NCBI GenBank assembly: GCA_031844405.1 | Contig: JAUZVC010000001.1 | Coordinates: 1,426,001-1,490,000, forward strand | Length of the DNA stretch: 64,000 nt | Direction of reading: 5' to 3' | Source of the DNA: Knoellia sp031844405 | Lineage (GTDB): Bacteria; Actinomycetota; Actinomycetes; Actinomycetales; Dermatophilaceae | Shown: positions 33,667-43,134 of the stretch, piece after piece | How positions within the stretch are numbered: the stretch's first letter is position 1 | Layout of the letters: every line of letters starts with the position of its first letter | The notes under the pieces: model-generated | Seen by the model: only the letters and a program-made list of their open reading frames with translations | Told to the model about the DNA's origin: nothing | Database searches by the model: none | Made by a program: the position numbers and the translations under genes

Positions 33667-35117
33667 ACAAGGCCCGCTGGATCGGCCCGAGCCGCCTCGT
33701 CCTCACCTGCGCCGTCGCGGGCGGCCTCGTGACCTACGCGACGATGTCGCCGGTGAGCGGAGCGGGCGGGAAGGGCGGCGCGACACCGTCGGCCGTGACC
33801 CTGGCTCCCGTGTCGTCCGCCGCCCTGTCGTGCCCGGGCTCCGAGCTCACCGGCATCGAGGGGGTCGACGACATCGTCTTGAGCGCCAAGGTGGGTGTGG
33901 CGACCGCACCCGAGTCCGTCCTCGCACCGTTGGCACCCGGGAGAGGCGGCCGTGTCGCCATTGGGTCCGGACCCCAGGCCGGCGAGGTCACCACCCGTGG
34001 CACCACCACCACGACCACCCTCTCCGGAGCGGGAGCCGTCGATGTCGTCGCGAGCGGTGCCATGGCTCCCGGCCTCGCCGCCGCGCAGGAGTGGTCGGCC
34101 GCGACCGAGGAGCTGCGCGGCCTCGCGACGGTCCCGTGCACCGGCCCCGGCTCGGACCTCTGGCTGCTCGCCGGCGGCGGCGCGGCCGGCCGCCAAGAGC
34201 GTCTCGTCCTCACCAACCCGGGCGCCAACGAGGTCACCGTCGACATCTCGGCCTTCGGGTCGAAGGGGCCCATCGTCTCGCCGATCGGCAGCACCGTCGT
34301 CCCCGCCCACGGCCGGGTGGCCCTGCTCGTCGACGCCGTCACCGGCGACGAGCAGTCGCCGGCGATCCGGGTGGGTGCCAACGGCGGGTCGGTCCGGGCC
34401 GTCATGAGCGACATCTGGCTCGACGGCTCGGTCCCGGCGGGCGCCGAGACCGTCGTCCCCACCGCCGAGCCCTCGACCCGCCAGGTCATCCCCGCGGCGC
34501 TCCTGTCGTCCACGGGCTCGATCCGGATCGCCGTCCCCGGCGACCAGCAGGCCGTCGTCAGCGCCCGCGTCATCGGCAAGGACGGGGCCGCCCCGCTCCC
34601 GGGTGGCGGTGTCGCGCAGGTCGGTGCGCGCTCCACCGGCGAGCTCGCGGTCACCGGCCTCGCGGAGGGCTCGTATGCCGTCGAGCTCACCGCCGACGTC
34701 CCCGTCGTGGCCTCGCTCTTCGCCTCGTGGCGCAAGGGTGGGGCGGCCGGCGACTTCGTCTGGGCACCCTCGACGGACGCGGCCGACGGGCTCCTCGGCG
34801 CCGCCTTCCCGGCCGCCGTGGACCCGCGGCGCAGACTCCTCACCGTCGTCTCGACCGCAGGGCCCGCCACTGTCGAGGTGACGTGGCGCACGGGTGGCAC
34901 GTGGACCACGCGCAGCCTGACCCTGTCGCAGGACACCTCCGACACCCTCGACCTCGGCGCGGCCGAGTCGGTCTGGGTGCGGCGCACCGCAGGCGCCGGC
35001 CAGATCCGGGCCGGTGTCGGCACCCGCGCCGGTCAGGACCAGCAGTTCGTCTCCGTGTCGCCGCTCACGTCCAGCGCGGTCACCTCCGCGGTCAGTCGGG
35101 CGCACCCCGTGCCCTGA
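33663..35117 (+). CDS. DUF5719 family secreted/anchored protein
   Basis: 484 aa. One N-terminal hydrophobic segment (about residues 10-30) and then an outside region rich in Ala/Gly/Thr/Val made of beta-like repeats: L-V-L-T-N-P-G-A-N-E-V-T-V-D-I near 185, V-V-P-A-H-G-R-V-A-L-L near 215, and V-P-V-V-A-S-L-F near 345. This fits DUF5719, always found behind the GT2 membrane protein in actinomycetes. The ATG overlaps the previous stop, so the two are made together and may form a complex. Function is unknown. Confidence 0.8.
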   Translation: MNKARWIGPSRLVLTCAVAGGLVTYATMSPVSGAGGKGGATPSAVTLAPVSSAALSCPGSELTGIEGVDDIVLSAKVGVATAPESVLAPLAPGRGGRVAIGSGPQAGEVTTRGTTTTTTLSGAGAVDVVASGAMAPGLAAAQEWSAATEELRGLATVPCTGPGSDLWLLAGGGAAGRQERLVLTNPGANEVTVDISAFGSKGPIVSPIGSTVVPAHGRVALLVDAVTGDEQSPAIRVGANGGSVRAVMSDIWLDGSVPAGAETVVPTAEPSTRQVIPAALLSSTGSIRIAVPGDQQAVVSARVIGKDGAAPLPGGGVAQVGARSTGELAVTGLAEGSYAVELTADVPVVASLFASWRKGGAAGDFVWAPSTDAADGLLGAAFPAAVDPRRRLLTVVSTAGPATVEVTWRTGGTWTTRSLTLSQDTSDTLDLGAAESVWVRRTAGAGQIRAGVGTRAGQDQQFVSVSPLTSSAVTSAVSRAHPVP

Positions 35118-35139
35118 CCGCCGTGAGCTCTGTGCGCCC

Positions 35140-35565
35140 CTAGAGGTCGATCTCGGAGGTGGGCACACCGAGCAGCGCCGCCACCTGCTCGGCGACGACC
35201 TCGCGCACGATGAGCGACACCTCGGCCGCGTCACGCGCCCGCGTCTCGACGGGGCGGCGGTAGACGACGATCCGGTGGCCGACGGCACCGCCGACGGGCA
35301 CGAGCCGGCCCACGGGTGCGGCTTGCTCCTCCCACGGTGCGGGGTCGGTGGGAGGGACCTCCTCGACGGCGAACTCCACGGCGGCATAGCGGTTGCCGAG
35401 GTAGTCGCGAGCCCGCTCGGAGACGTCGATGACGATGTCGTCGAAGGTCTCGCGTCGCGACCGCATCGCCGGCACCGGGGGCCACGCCATCGGGCCCCGC
35501 GGACCGCGTCCACGACGGTCCCGGCGACGGCCCGGGGCCGGGGAACGGGGGTCGAGGGGAGCCAC
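35140..35565 (-). CDS. Zinicin-like metallopeptidase family protein, HExxH lost
   Basis: 141 aa, in the position of the actinobacterial 'metallopeptidase family protein'. Core strings include F-D-D-I-V-I-D-V near 43-50 and I-V-V-Y-R-R-P-V-E near 99. The zinc motif expected as H-E-x-x-H in S-L-I-x-H-E is replaced by I-V-R-E-V-V-A-E-Q-V, which cannot bind zinc in the usual way; it may be a non-catalytic member. GTG at 35565 is supported by TAGGCT 6 nt upstream (35572-35577). Confidence 0.72.
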   Translation of the reverse strand: MAPLDPRSPAPGRRRDRRGRGPRGPMAWPPVPAMRSRRETFDDIVIDVSERARDYLGNRYAAVEFAVEEVPPTDPAPWEEQAAPVGRLVPVGGAVGHRIVVYRRPVETRARDAAEVSLIVREVVAEQVAALLGVPTSEIDL

Positions 35566-35571
35566 GGGACG

Positions 35572-35577
35572 AGCCTA
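35572..35577 (-). promoter_or_regulatory. Leaderless -10 box of the metallopeptidase-like gene
   Basis: TAGGCT on the minus strand, 6 nt before GTG 35565; it faces the TAGAGT box of the DUF3499 gene. Confidence 0.45.
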
Positions 35578-35612
35578 CGGCGCGCCACCTCACCTCTGTC
35601 GGAGCGGTGTCC

Positions 35613-35618
35613 TAGAGT
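35613..35618 (+). promoter_or_regulatory. Leaderless -10 box of the DUF3499 gene
   Basis: TAGAGT, 7 nt before GTG 35626. Confidence 0.5.
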
Positions 35619-35625
35619 CCATGGG

Positions 35626-35997
35626 GTGAACGCGTCCAGGAAGTGCAGCAAGACCGCGTGCTCCCAGCTTGCGGTGGCCACCCTGACCTACGCGTATGCC
35701 GACCGGGCCGTCGTCCTCGGGCCGCTCGCCACCTATGCCGAGCCCCACTCTTACGACCTCTGCGCCGACCATGCGACCCGTCTCACGGTGCCGCAGGGGT
35801 GGGAGTTCCTCCGCCTCGAGTCCGACGGCTACGCACCCGCTCCCGAGGTCGACGACCTCCTCGCGGTGGTCGATGCCGTGCGCGAGCGCCCGGTGAGCTC
35901 GCCCACCGTGGCGAGCGTCGTCGTCAGTGCCATGCCGGTCGCGGGCGAGCAGCGCCGCGGCCACCTACGGGTGCTCCCGGGCAGCGGCGAGGCCTGA
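35626..35997 (+). CDS. DUF3499 family protein
   Basis: 123 aa from GTG. Paired cysteines near the start (R-K-C-S-K-T-A-C, C7 and C12) and the later Y-D-L-C-A-D-H probably form a zinc ribbon, the main conserved feature of this actinobacterial family (Rv3258c in M. tuberculosis). The tail after about residue 90 is variable. Function is unknown; it keeps its place between the metallopeptidase and manB genes in many genomes, here with a UvrA paralogue inserted. Confidence 0.88.
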   Translation: MNASRKCSKTACSQLAVATLTYAYADRAVVLGPLATYAEPHSYDLCADHATRLTVPQGWEFLRLESDGYAPAPEVDDLLAVVDAVRERPVSSPTVASVVVSAMPVAGEQRRGHLRVLPGSGEA

Positions 35998-36010
35998 CCC
36001 ACCCGCGAGC

Positions 36011-36068
36011 CGAGCAGACATGGGCGAGCGAGCCACCCATGAGCGGCTCGCTCGCCCATTTCTGCTCG
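36011..36068. terminator. Long hairpin between convergent genes
   Basis: Arms 36011-36034 and 36045-36068 pair over 24 positions with one mismatch and a 10-nt loop. It lies between the stops of DUF3499 (35997) and the UvrA-like gene (36099) and can end transcription from both sides. Confidence 0.75.
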
Positions 36069-36098
36069 CCTCGAGCTCGTGAACGGGTGTTCCGCGTG

Positions 36099-38462
36099 TC
36101 AGCCGCCGACGTAGGCCTTGAGGTGCGTGCCGGTGAGCGTCTTCGCCTCGGCGACGAGGTCCTGCGGGGTGCCCTCGAACACGACCGTGCCGCCCTCGTG
36201 GCCGGCGCCCGGGCCGAGGTCGATGACCCAGTCGGCGTGCGCCATGACAGCCTGGTGGTGCTCGATGACGATGACCGACCTGCCGGCGTCGACGAGCCGG
36301 TCGAGCAGGGCGAGCAGGTTCTCGACGTCGGCGAGGTGGAGGCCCGTCGTGGGTTCGTCGAGGACATAGACCTCGCCCTTGTCGGCCATCTGCACCGCGA
36401 GCTTGAGCCGCTGTCGCTCGCCGCCGGAGAGGGTCGTCAGCGGCTGGCCGAGCGTGAGGTAGCCGAGGCCGACGTCGACGAGCCGCGTGAGGATCGTGTG
36501 CGCCGCCGGGATCCGGGCCTCGCCCTCCCCGAAGAACGCGAGCGCCTCGTCCATCGACATCGCAAGGACGTCGGCGATGTTGCGTCCACCGAGGGTGTAG
36601 TCGAGCACGGCCGCCTGGAAGCGCCGCCCCTCGCACTCCTCGCACGGTGACTCGACCGTCGCCATGACGCCGAGCTCGGTGAAGATCACCCCTGCGCCGT
36701 TGCACGTCTGGCAGGCGCCCTCGGAGTTCGAGCTGAAGAGGGCCGGCTTGACGCCGTTGGCCTTGGCGAACGCCTTGCGGATCGGCTCGAGCAGCCCGGT
36801 GTAGGTCGCCGGGTTGCTTCGGCGCGAACCCTTGATCGCGCCCTGGTCGACGACGACGACCCCGTCACGCCCGTCGACCGAGCCGTGGATGAGTGAGCTC
36901 TTGCCCGACCCGGCCACGCCGGTCACGGCGACGAGCACCCCGAGGGGGATGTCGACGTCGACGTCGCGCAGGTTGTGGGTCGAGGCGCCGCGCACCTCGA
37001 GCGTGCCGGTCGGCGTGCGCACCTCCGGCTTGAGCCTCGCCCGGTCGTCGAGGTGGCGGCCGGTGAGGGTGCCGGCGGAGCGCAGCTCCTCGACGGACCC
37101 TTCGAAGACGATCTCGCCACCGGCCGAGCCCGCGTGCGGACCGAGGTCGACGACGTGGTCGGCGATGGCGATCGTCTCGGGCTTGTGCTCGACGACGAGC
37201 ACGGTGTTGCCCTTGTCCCGCAGCCGGATGAGCAGGTCGTTCATCCGGGCGATGTCGTGCGGGTGCAGGCCGATCGTCGGCTCGTCGAAGACATAGGTGA
37301 CGTCGGTGAGCGAGGAGCCGAGGTGGCGGATCATCTTCGTGCGCTGCGCCTCGCCACCGGAGAGCGTGCCGGCGGGCCGGTCGAGCGAGAGGTAGCCGAG
37401 CCCGATCTCGGTGAACGAGTCGAGCAGGTGCTGCAGCCCCTTGAGCAGCGGCGCCACCGAGGGCTCGTCCAGGCCGCGCACCCAGTCGGCGAGGTCGCTG
37501 ATCTGCATCATGCAGACGTCGGCGATGGACTTGCCGCCGATTCGCGACCTGAGGACGTCGGCGGTGAGGCGGGTGCCCTCGCACTCGGGGCACTGCTGGA
37601 AGGTCACCGCGCGCTCGACGAACCGGCGCACGTGCGGCTGCATCGCCTCGGGGTCCTTGGACAGCATCGACTTCTGGATCTTGGGGATGATGCCCTCGAA
37701 GGTCAGGTTGATGCCCTCGACCTTGATCTTCGTCGGCGGCGCATAGAGCATCGTCTCGAGCTGCTTGGCGGTGAACGTCTCGATCGGCTTGTCCATGGGC
37801 AGGCCCATGCCCTCGAAGAGCCGGCCGTACCACCCGTCCATCGAGTAGCCCGGCACCGTGAGCGCACCCTCGTCGAGGGACTTCGACGCGTCGTAGAGCG
37901 CCGTCCGGTCGATGTCGCTCACGTGCCCCATGCCCTCGCAGCGCGGGCACATGCCGCCGAGGTAGACCTGCTGCTGGGCGACGCGCTTCTCGGTGTGGCC
38001 GCCCTTCTCGGTCGTCATCACCCCGCTCGCCTTCCGCGTCGGGACGTTGAAGCTGTATGCCGTCGGCGGACCGACGTAAGGGTCGCCGATGCGGCTGTAG
38101 AGGATGCGGAGCATGGCGTTGGCGTCGGTCGCGGTGCCGACGGTCGAGCGCGGGTTGGCTCCCATCCGCTCCTGGTCGACGATGATCGCCGTCGTGAGGC
38201 CGTCGAGGTGGTCGACCTCGGGGCGGGCGAGCGTCGGCATGAAGCCCTGGACGAAGGCGCTGTAGGTCTCGTTGATCATCCGCTGCGACTCCGCGGCGAT
38301 CGTCCCGAAGACGAGCGAGCTCTTGCCCGAGCCGGAGACGCCGGTGAAGACGGTGAGCCGTCGCTTCGGCAGCTCGACGCTGACGTCCTTGAGGTTGTTC
38401 TCGCGCGCGCCCTGCACGCGGATGAGGTCGTGGGTGTCGGCGGCGTGAGGCTGCGTGGTCAC
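36099..38462 (-). CDS. UvrA-like ABC ATPase (short paralogue)
   Basis: 787 aa, shorter than housekeeping UvrA (about 940-970). Both ATPase halves are complete: Walker A G-V-S-G-S-G-K-S-S near 40 and G-V-A-G-S-G-K-S-S near 520, ABC signatures L-S-G-G-E-A-Q-R and L-S-G-G-E-R-Q-R, and two zinc modules (C-P-R-C-E-G-M-G-H; C-Q-T-C-N-G-A-G...C-E-E-C-E-G). The shortening is consistent with loss of UvrB-interacting segments, as in UvrA2/drug-tolerance paralogues. It may act in repair of bulky lesions or self-protection against DNA-binding drugs. GTG start follows TAGCGT by 6 nt. Confidence 0.88.
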   Translation of the reverse strand: MTTQPHAADTHDLIRVQGARENNLKDVSVELPKRRLTVFTGVSGSGKSSLVFGTIAAESQRMINETYSAFVQGFMPTLARPEVDHLDGLTTAIIVDQERMGANPRSTVGTATDANAMLRILYSRIGDPYVGPPTAYSFNVPTRKASGVMTTEKGGHTEKRVAQQQVYLGGMCPRCEGMGHVSDIDRTALYDASKSLDEGALTVPGYSMDGWYGRLFEGMGLPMDKPIETFTAKQLETMLYAPPTKIKVEGINLTFEGIIPKIQKSMLSKDPEAMQPHVRRFVERAVTFQQCPECEGTRLTADVLRSRIGGKSIADVCMMQISDLADWVRGLDEPSVAPLLKGLQHLLDSFTEIGLGYLSLDRPAGTLSGGEAQRTKMIRHLGSSLTDVTYVFDEPTIGLHPHDIARMNDLLIRLRDKGNTVLVVEHKPETIAIADHVVDLGPHAGSAGGEIVFEGSVEELRSAGTLTGRHLDDRARLKPEVRTPTGTLEVRGASTHNLRDVDVDIPLGVLVAVTGVAGSGKSSLIHGSVDGRDGVVVVDQGAIKGSRRSNPATYTGLLEPIRKAFAKANGVKPALFSSNSEGACQTCNGAGVIFTELGVMATVESPCEECEGRRFQAAVLDYTLGGRNIADVLAMSMDEALAFFGEGEARIPAAHTILTRLVDVGLGYLTLGQPLTTLSGGERQRLKLAVQMADKGEVYVLDEPTTGLHLADVENLLALLDRLVDAGRSVIVIEHHQAVMAHADWVIDLGPGAGHEGGTVVFEGTPQDLVAEAKTLTGTHLKAYVGG

Positions 38463-38468
38463 GGGCCC

Positions 38469-38474
38469 ACGCTA
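38469..38474 (-). promoter_or_regulatory. Leaderless -10 box of the UvrA-like gene
   Basis: TAGCGT on the minus strand, 6 nt before GTG 38462. Confidence 0.45.
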
Positions 38475-38573
38475 GTGGCAGGGGGTGACGGTGCACCGGA
38501 CCTTGCGGCGGCCGGCGCGCACGGCGCGACCGCCCCTTCCGGTGACCGGGCCTCACGTCCCGACCCGCCCTTG

Positions 38574-38579
38574 TAGGGT
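38574..38579 (+). promoter_or_regulatory. Leaderless -10 box of manB
   Basis: TAGGGT, 6 nt before GTG 38586; it would drive the manB-Trm112-SIS operon. Confidence 0.5.
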
Positions 38580-38585
38580 TCCTGC

Positions 38586-40034
38586 GTGCCTCCCCACAAC
38601 CTCGCCGAGTTCGTCAAGGCCTACGACGTCCGGGGTCTCGTCCCGGAGCAGCTCGACGTCGACGTCGCGTGGGCGATCGGGGCGGCGTTCGCCGAGGTCG
38701 TCATCGAGCGAGAGGGTGGCAGCGGCTGCGTCGTCGGCCACGACATGCGGGCGACCTCGCCCGAGCTCTCCCGAGCCTTCGGCGCCGGTGTGACGAGCCG
38801 CGGCATCGACGTCACCCACATCGGCCTCGCCAGCACCGACGGCCTCTACTTCGCGAGCGGCCACCTCGACCTCGCGGGCGCGATGTTCACCGCGAGCCAC
38901 AACCCCGCGGCCTACAACGGCATCAAGCTGTGCCGGCCCGGCGCCCGGCCCGTCGGCCAGGACACCGGCCTCGCCGACGTGCGCGACCTCGCCCAGGAGC
39001 TCCTCGACGGCACCGGCGAGATGCGTGATGCCGACGAGGGCACGACCACCGACCGCGACGTCCTCGCCGACTACGCCGCCTTCCTGCGCGGGCTCGTCGA
39101 CCTCTCCGGCATCCGCCACCTCAAGGTCGTCGTCGACGCCGGCAACGGCATGGGCGGGCACACCGTCCCCGCCGTCCTCGGGACCGCCGCCGGCCTGCCC
39201 CAGCTGCCGCTCGAGGTCGTGCCGCTCTACTTCGAGCTCGACGGCACCTTCCCCAACCACGAGGCGAACCCGCTCGAGCCAGAGAACCTGCGCGACCTTC
39301 AGGCCGCCGTCGTCGAGCAGGGGGCCGACCTCGGGCTCGCCTTCGACGGCGACGCCGACCGCTGCTTCGTCGTCGACGAGCGCGGCGAGCCGGTGAGCCC
39401 GAGCGCGATCACCTCGCTCATCGCCACCCGCGAGGTGGCCCGGGAGGTCGCCGCCGGCACCCCGGCGCAGGACGTCGCGATCGTCCACAACGCCATCACC
39501 TCGGCCCAGGTCCCCGAGGTCATCGCGAACCTCGGCGCCCGGGCCGTGCGCACCCGCGTCGGGCACTCCTTCATCAAGGGAGAGATGGCCCGCGCGAACG
39601 CCGTCTTCGGCGGCGAGCACAGCGCCCACTACTACTTCCGCGACTTCTGGTTCGCCGACACCGGCATGCTCGCGGCGATGCACGTCCTCGCCGCCCTCGG
39701 TGAGCAGGACGCGCCCCTCAGCGCGCTCATGGCGGACTACACGGCATACGCCGCTTCGGGCGAGATCAACTCGACCGTCGACGACCAGGCCGCGAGCACC
39801 GAAGCCGTGCGCGAGTGGGCACGCGACAAGGAGGTCGAGGTCGACGAGCTCGACGGGCTGACCCTGACCCACGCGGGAGGCGAGGGCGACCCGATGTGGT
39901 GGCTCAACCTGCGCGCCTCCAACACCGAACCCCTGCTGCGGCTCAACGTCGAGGCAGCCGATGCGGACACCATGGCCGCGATACGCGACGATGTCCTCAG
40001 CGTCGTCCGCGGCGCCGCGAGAGGAGACAGCTGA
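38586..40034 (+). CDS. manB: Phosphomannomutase/phosphoglucomutase
   Basis: 482 aa from GTG. The alpha-D-phosphohexomutase landmarks are all present: Y-D-V-R-G near 14-18, the phosphoserine loop T-A-S-H-N-P (S104), the Mg-binding D-G-D-A-D-R near 255, and the phosphate-binding R-A-S-N-T-E-P near 445. It interconverts mannose-6-P and mannose-1-P, feeding GDP-mannose for lipomannan-type glycans. It is followed without gap by Trm112 and then the SIS isomerase, so supply of mannose phosphate is encoded as one operon. Confidence 0.95.
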   Translation: MPPHNLAEFVKAYDVRGLVPEQLDVDVAWAIGAAFAEVVIEREGGSGCVVGHDMRATSPELSRAFGAGVTSRGIDVTHIGLASTDGLYFASGHLDLAGAMFTASHNPAAYNGIKLCRPGARPVGQDTGLADVRDLAQELLDGTGEMRDADEGTTTDRDVLADYAAFLRGLVDLSGIRHLKVVVDAGNGMGGHTVPAVLGTAAGLPQLPLEVVPLYFELDGTFPNHEANPLEPENLRDLQAAVVEQGADLGLAFDGDADRCFVVDERGEPVSPSAITSLIATREVAREVAAGTPAQDVAIVHNAITSAQVPEVIANLGARAVRTRVGHSFIKGEMARANAVFGGEHSAHYYFRDFWFADTGMLAAMHVLAALGEQDAPLSALMADYTAYAASGEINSTVDDQAASTEAVREWARDKEVEVDELDGLTLTHAGGEGDPMWWLNLRASNTEPLLRLNVEAADADTMAAIRDDVLSVVRGAARGDS

Positions 40035-40220
40035 ATGTCCACGATGGAGCCCTGGCTGCGCGAGATCCTGCGCTGCCCCAAGTGCCGGGCCGAGCTGCGC
40101 GACGAGGTCGGCGCCGACGGTCCCGAGCTCGCCTGCACGTCCGCCGAGTGCGGCCTGATCTATCGCATCGACGACGGCGTCCCGGTGCTGCTCGTCGACG
40201 AGGGCCGCTCGCCGGCCTGA
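40035..40220 (+). CDS. Trm112 family zinc-ribbon protein
   Basis: 61 aa. Four cysteines in L-R-C-P-K-C and A-C-T-S-A-E-C make the Trm112/UPF0434 zinc ribbon, and the C-terminal I-D-D-G-V-P-V-L-L matches the family end. Trm112 proteins activate methyltransferases or accompany glycan enzymes; a partner is not evident here. Its ATG directly follows the manB stop. It keeps this place (Rv3256c region) in related genomes. Confidence 0.88.
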   Translation: MSTMEPWLREILRCPKCRAELRDEVGADGPELACTSAECGLIYRIDDGVPVLLVDEGRSPA

Positions 40221-40242
40221 CCGGCCGCGCCGCGCACACGCC

Positions 40243-41424
40243 GTGCCGCACCTGGACGAGGGCTTCCTCGACTCGGCCGAGGCGCTCGAACGCCTCGACA
40301 GCCGCGGGTCGCTGCGCGCGCTCGCGACCTCCGGCGCGCAGGTGCGCCGGTCCATCGTCGCCGCACGTGAGGCCGGCATCGACATGGTCGCGGGTGGTGA
40401 CCGCCCACGCTCGGTCCTCGTCGCCTCGCTCGGCGGGTCGGCCGTCGTCTGCGACGTGCTCGACGTCCTCGCCGAGCCGGGGTCACCGGTCCCGCTGACG
40501 ACCCGCCGCGAGGCGCCGCTGCCGGGCTGGATCGGTCCGCTCGACCTCGTCATCGCCGTCTCCCAGTCCGGCCGCGCCGTCGGGCCGCTGGCGCTCGCCG
40601 CCGAGGCCGCCCGCCGCGGCGCCTCGCTCCTCACCGTCGGCGCCCCGGACTCGCCGCTCGCCGACGTCTGCGCTCGCGGCCGGGGCGTCCACGTCGACGT
40701 CGCACCGGACGTGCCGACGTCACGGGCGGCGCTCTGGTCGATGCTCACGCCGGTGCTCCTCGCGGCAGACGGGCTCGGCCTCATCGAGTGCCCCGAGGCG
40801 GTCCTCGAGCGGGTCGCCGACGTCCTCGACACCCGCGCGGAGGAGTGCCGCCCGTCGTCGGAGTCGTTCGTCAACCCGGCGAAGTCGATCGCCGTCGGGC
40901 TCGCCGAGACCGTCCCCGTCGTCCTCGGTGACGGCGCCCTCACCGGTGTCGCCGCCGGTCGCGCCGCCGCGATGCTCTCCCGAACCGCCCGTATGCCGGC
41001 CACCTCCGGCGCGCTCCCCGACGCGGCGGCGCAGGTGGTCGCCTGCTTCGACGGTCCGTTCAGCGGGTCCGACGACGTTGGGCAGGGTGGCGGCGGCGAC
41101 ATCTTCGCCGACCCGTTCCTCGACGGCCCTCCCTCGCCCCAGCTCGGGCTGATGCTCCTGCGTGACCACCCCGACGCGACACCGACCTCACCGGTGACCC
41201 CGGCGACGGTGCCGCCCCGCGAGCTCGCCGACGCCGTCGCCGACTCCGCACGCGACGCCGGCGTCAAGGTGTGGGAGGTGGAGGCGCTCGCAGGTCACCC
41301 CATCGAACGTCTCGCGTCGGTCATCTCGCTCACCGACTACGTCGCGACCTACCTCGCGCTCGGGCTGGGCCTCGACCCTGCCATCTCCCGCCACGTCACC
41401 GAGCTGCGCGACCGCACGAGCTGA
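40243..41424 (+). CDS. SIS-domain sugar-phosphate isomerase (phosphomannose/phosphoglucose isomerase-like)
   Basis: 393 aa from GTG. The SIS fold shows in V-L-V-A-S-L-G-G-S-A-V near 65 and V-I-A-V-S-Q-S-G-R-A-V near 104-114; a second SIS half lies after about 215. A C-terminal E-A-L-A-G-H-P-I-E-R-L matches bifunctional archaeal/actinobacterial PGI-PMI enzymes. It likely makes mannose-6-P from fructose-6-P for the adjacent manB. It sits where manA-region genes lie in Mycobacterium. Confidence 0.8.
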   Translation: MPHLDEGFLDSAEALERLDSRGSLRALATSGAQVRRSIVAAREAGIDMVAGGDRPRSVLVASLGGSAVVCDVLDVLAEPGSPVPLTTRREAPLPGWIGPLDLVIAVSQSGRAVGPLALAAEAARRGASLLTVGAPDSPLADVCARGRGVHVDVAPDVPTSRAALWSMLTPVLLAADGLGLIECPEAVLERVADVLDTRAEECRPSSESFVNPAKSIAVGLAETVPVVLGDGALTGVAAGRAAAMLSRTARMPATSGALPDAAAQVVACFDGPFSGSDDVGQGGGGDIFADPFLDGPPSPQLGLMLLRDHPDATPTSPVTPATVPPRELADAVADSARDAGVKVWEVEALAGHPIERLASVISLTDYVATYLALGLGLDPAISRHVTELRDRTS

Positions 41425-41454
41425 CGCAAGCGGTTCCGCCCGTGCTGGGCGAGG

Positions 41455-42003
41455 TCAGTGCTGGGCGAGGTCGAGGACCTCGGCCGTCGGCAGCTCGGCC
41501 AGCGCCGCGCCGTCGAGGAGCAGCTTGCTCGACCGCAGTCCGCTGCCGATGACGACCTCGCCCGCGGCCACGACCGCCGCGTCGACGAGCACCGGCCAGT
41601 CCGCGGGCAGCCCGACCGGCGTGATGCCGCCGAACTCCATGCCTGTGAGCGAGACCGCGTCGTCGTGCGGCGCGAACGAGATCTTGCGGACCCCGAGGTG
41701 GCGCCGCACGACGCCGTTGATGTCGGCACGGTCCGTCGCGAGCACCATGACCGCCGCATACGTGACCTCACCCGCGCGCTTGCCCGCGACGACCACGCAG
41801 TTGGCGCTCGCCTCCGGCGAGACGTCGTATGCCGTGCAGAAGGCGTCGGTGTCGGCGAGCGTCGCGTCGATGGTCGCCACCTCGGCGGCCGCGACCCCGG
41901 CGGTCACGCCCGGGTCCGACAGGGCCGCTGCCACAGGAGGCGCGACGAGATCTGGCGAGGCCGCCGCAGGCGACCAGGACAGCGTTCCGCGGGCGGACGG
42001 CAT
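41455..42003 (-). CDS. YbaK/EbsC family aminoacyl-tRNA deacylase-like protein
   Basis: 182 aa. Family strings A-N-C-V-V-V-A-G-K near 67, D-I-N-G-V-V-R-R-H-L-G-V-R-K near 94 and E-F-G-G-I-T-P-V-G-L-P near 122 match YbaK/ProX editing domains, which hydrolyse mischarged Cys- or Ala-tRNA(Pro). The ATG lies inside a GTATGCCG motif (GTATGCCGTCCGC). The gene begins 6 bp after the DUF808 stop on the same strand, so it is probably read from that promoter. Confidence 0.88.
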   Translation of the reverse strand: MPSARGTLSWSPAAASPDLVAPPVAAALSDPGVTAGVAAAEVATIDATLADTDAFCTAYDVSPEASANCVVVAGKRAGEVTYAAVMVLATDRADINGVVRRHLGVRKISFAPHDDAVSLTGMEFGGITPVGLPADWPVLVDAAVVAAGEVVIGSGLRSSKLLLDGAALAELPTAEVLDLAQH

Positions 42004-42008
42004 ACGGG

Positions 42009-43066
<1,058 letters not shown>

Positions 43067-43067
<1 letters not shown>

Positions 43068-43108
43068 CAGGCCGCCTTCGGGTCGGTGGGGGAGTCGGGG
43101 TCGAGCAC
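43067..43108 (-). CDS. Putative 13-aa leader peptide upstream of DUF808
   Basis: GTG at 43108 is 6 nt after TAGTCT (43115-43120), the leaderless pattern of this genome. It opens a frame of 13 codons (V-L-D-P-D-S-P-T-D-P-K-A-A) whose TGA overlaps the DUF808 ATG. It could be a coupling or regulatory leader ORF. It is too short to judge by composition alone. Confidence 0.4.
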
Positions 43109-43114
43109 GCGCTC

Positions 43115-43120
43115 AGACTA
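43115..43120 (-). promoter_or_regulatory. Leaderless -10 box before the DUF808 leader ORF
   Basis: TAGTCT on the minus strand, 6 nt before GTG 43108 and about 50 bp before the DUF808 ATG. Confidence 0.45.
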
Positions 43121-43134
43121 CAGAGCGCACGCCC

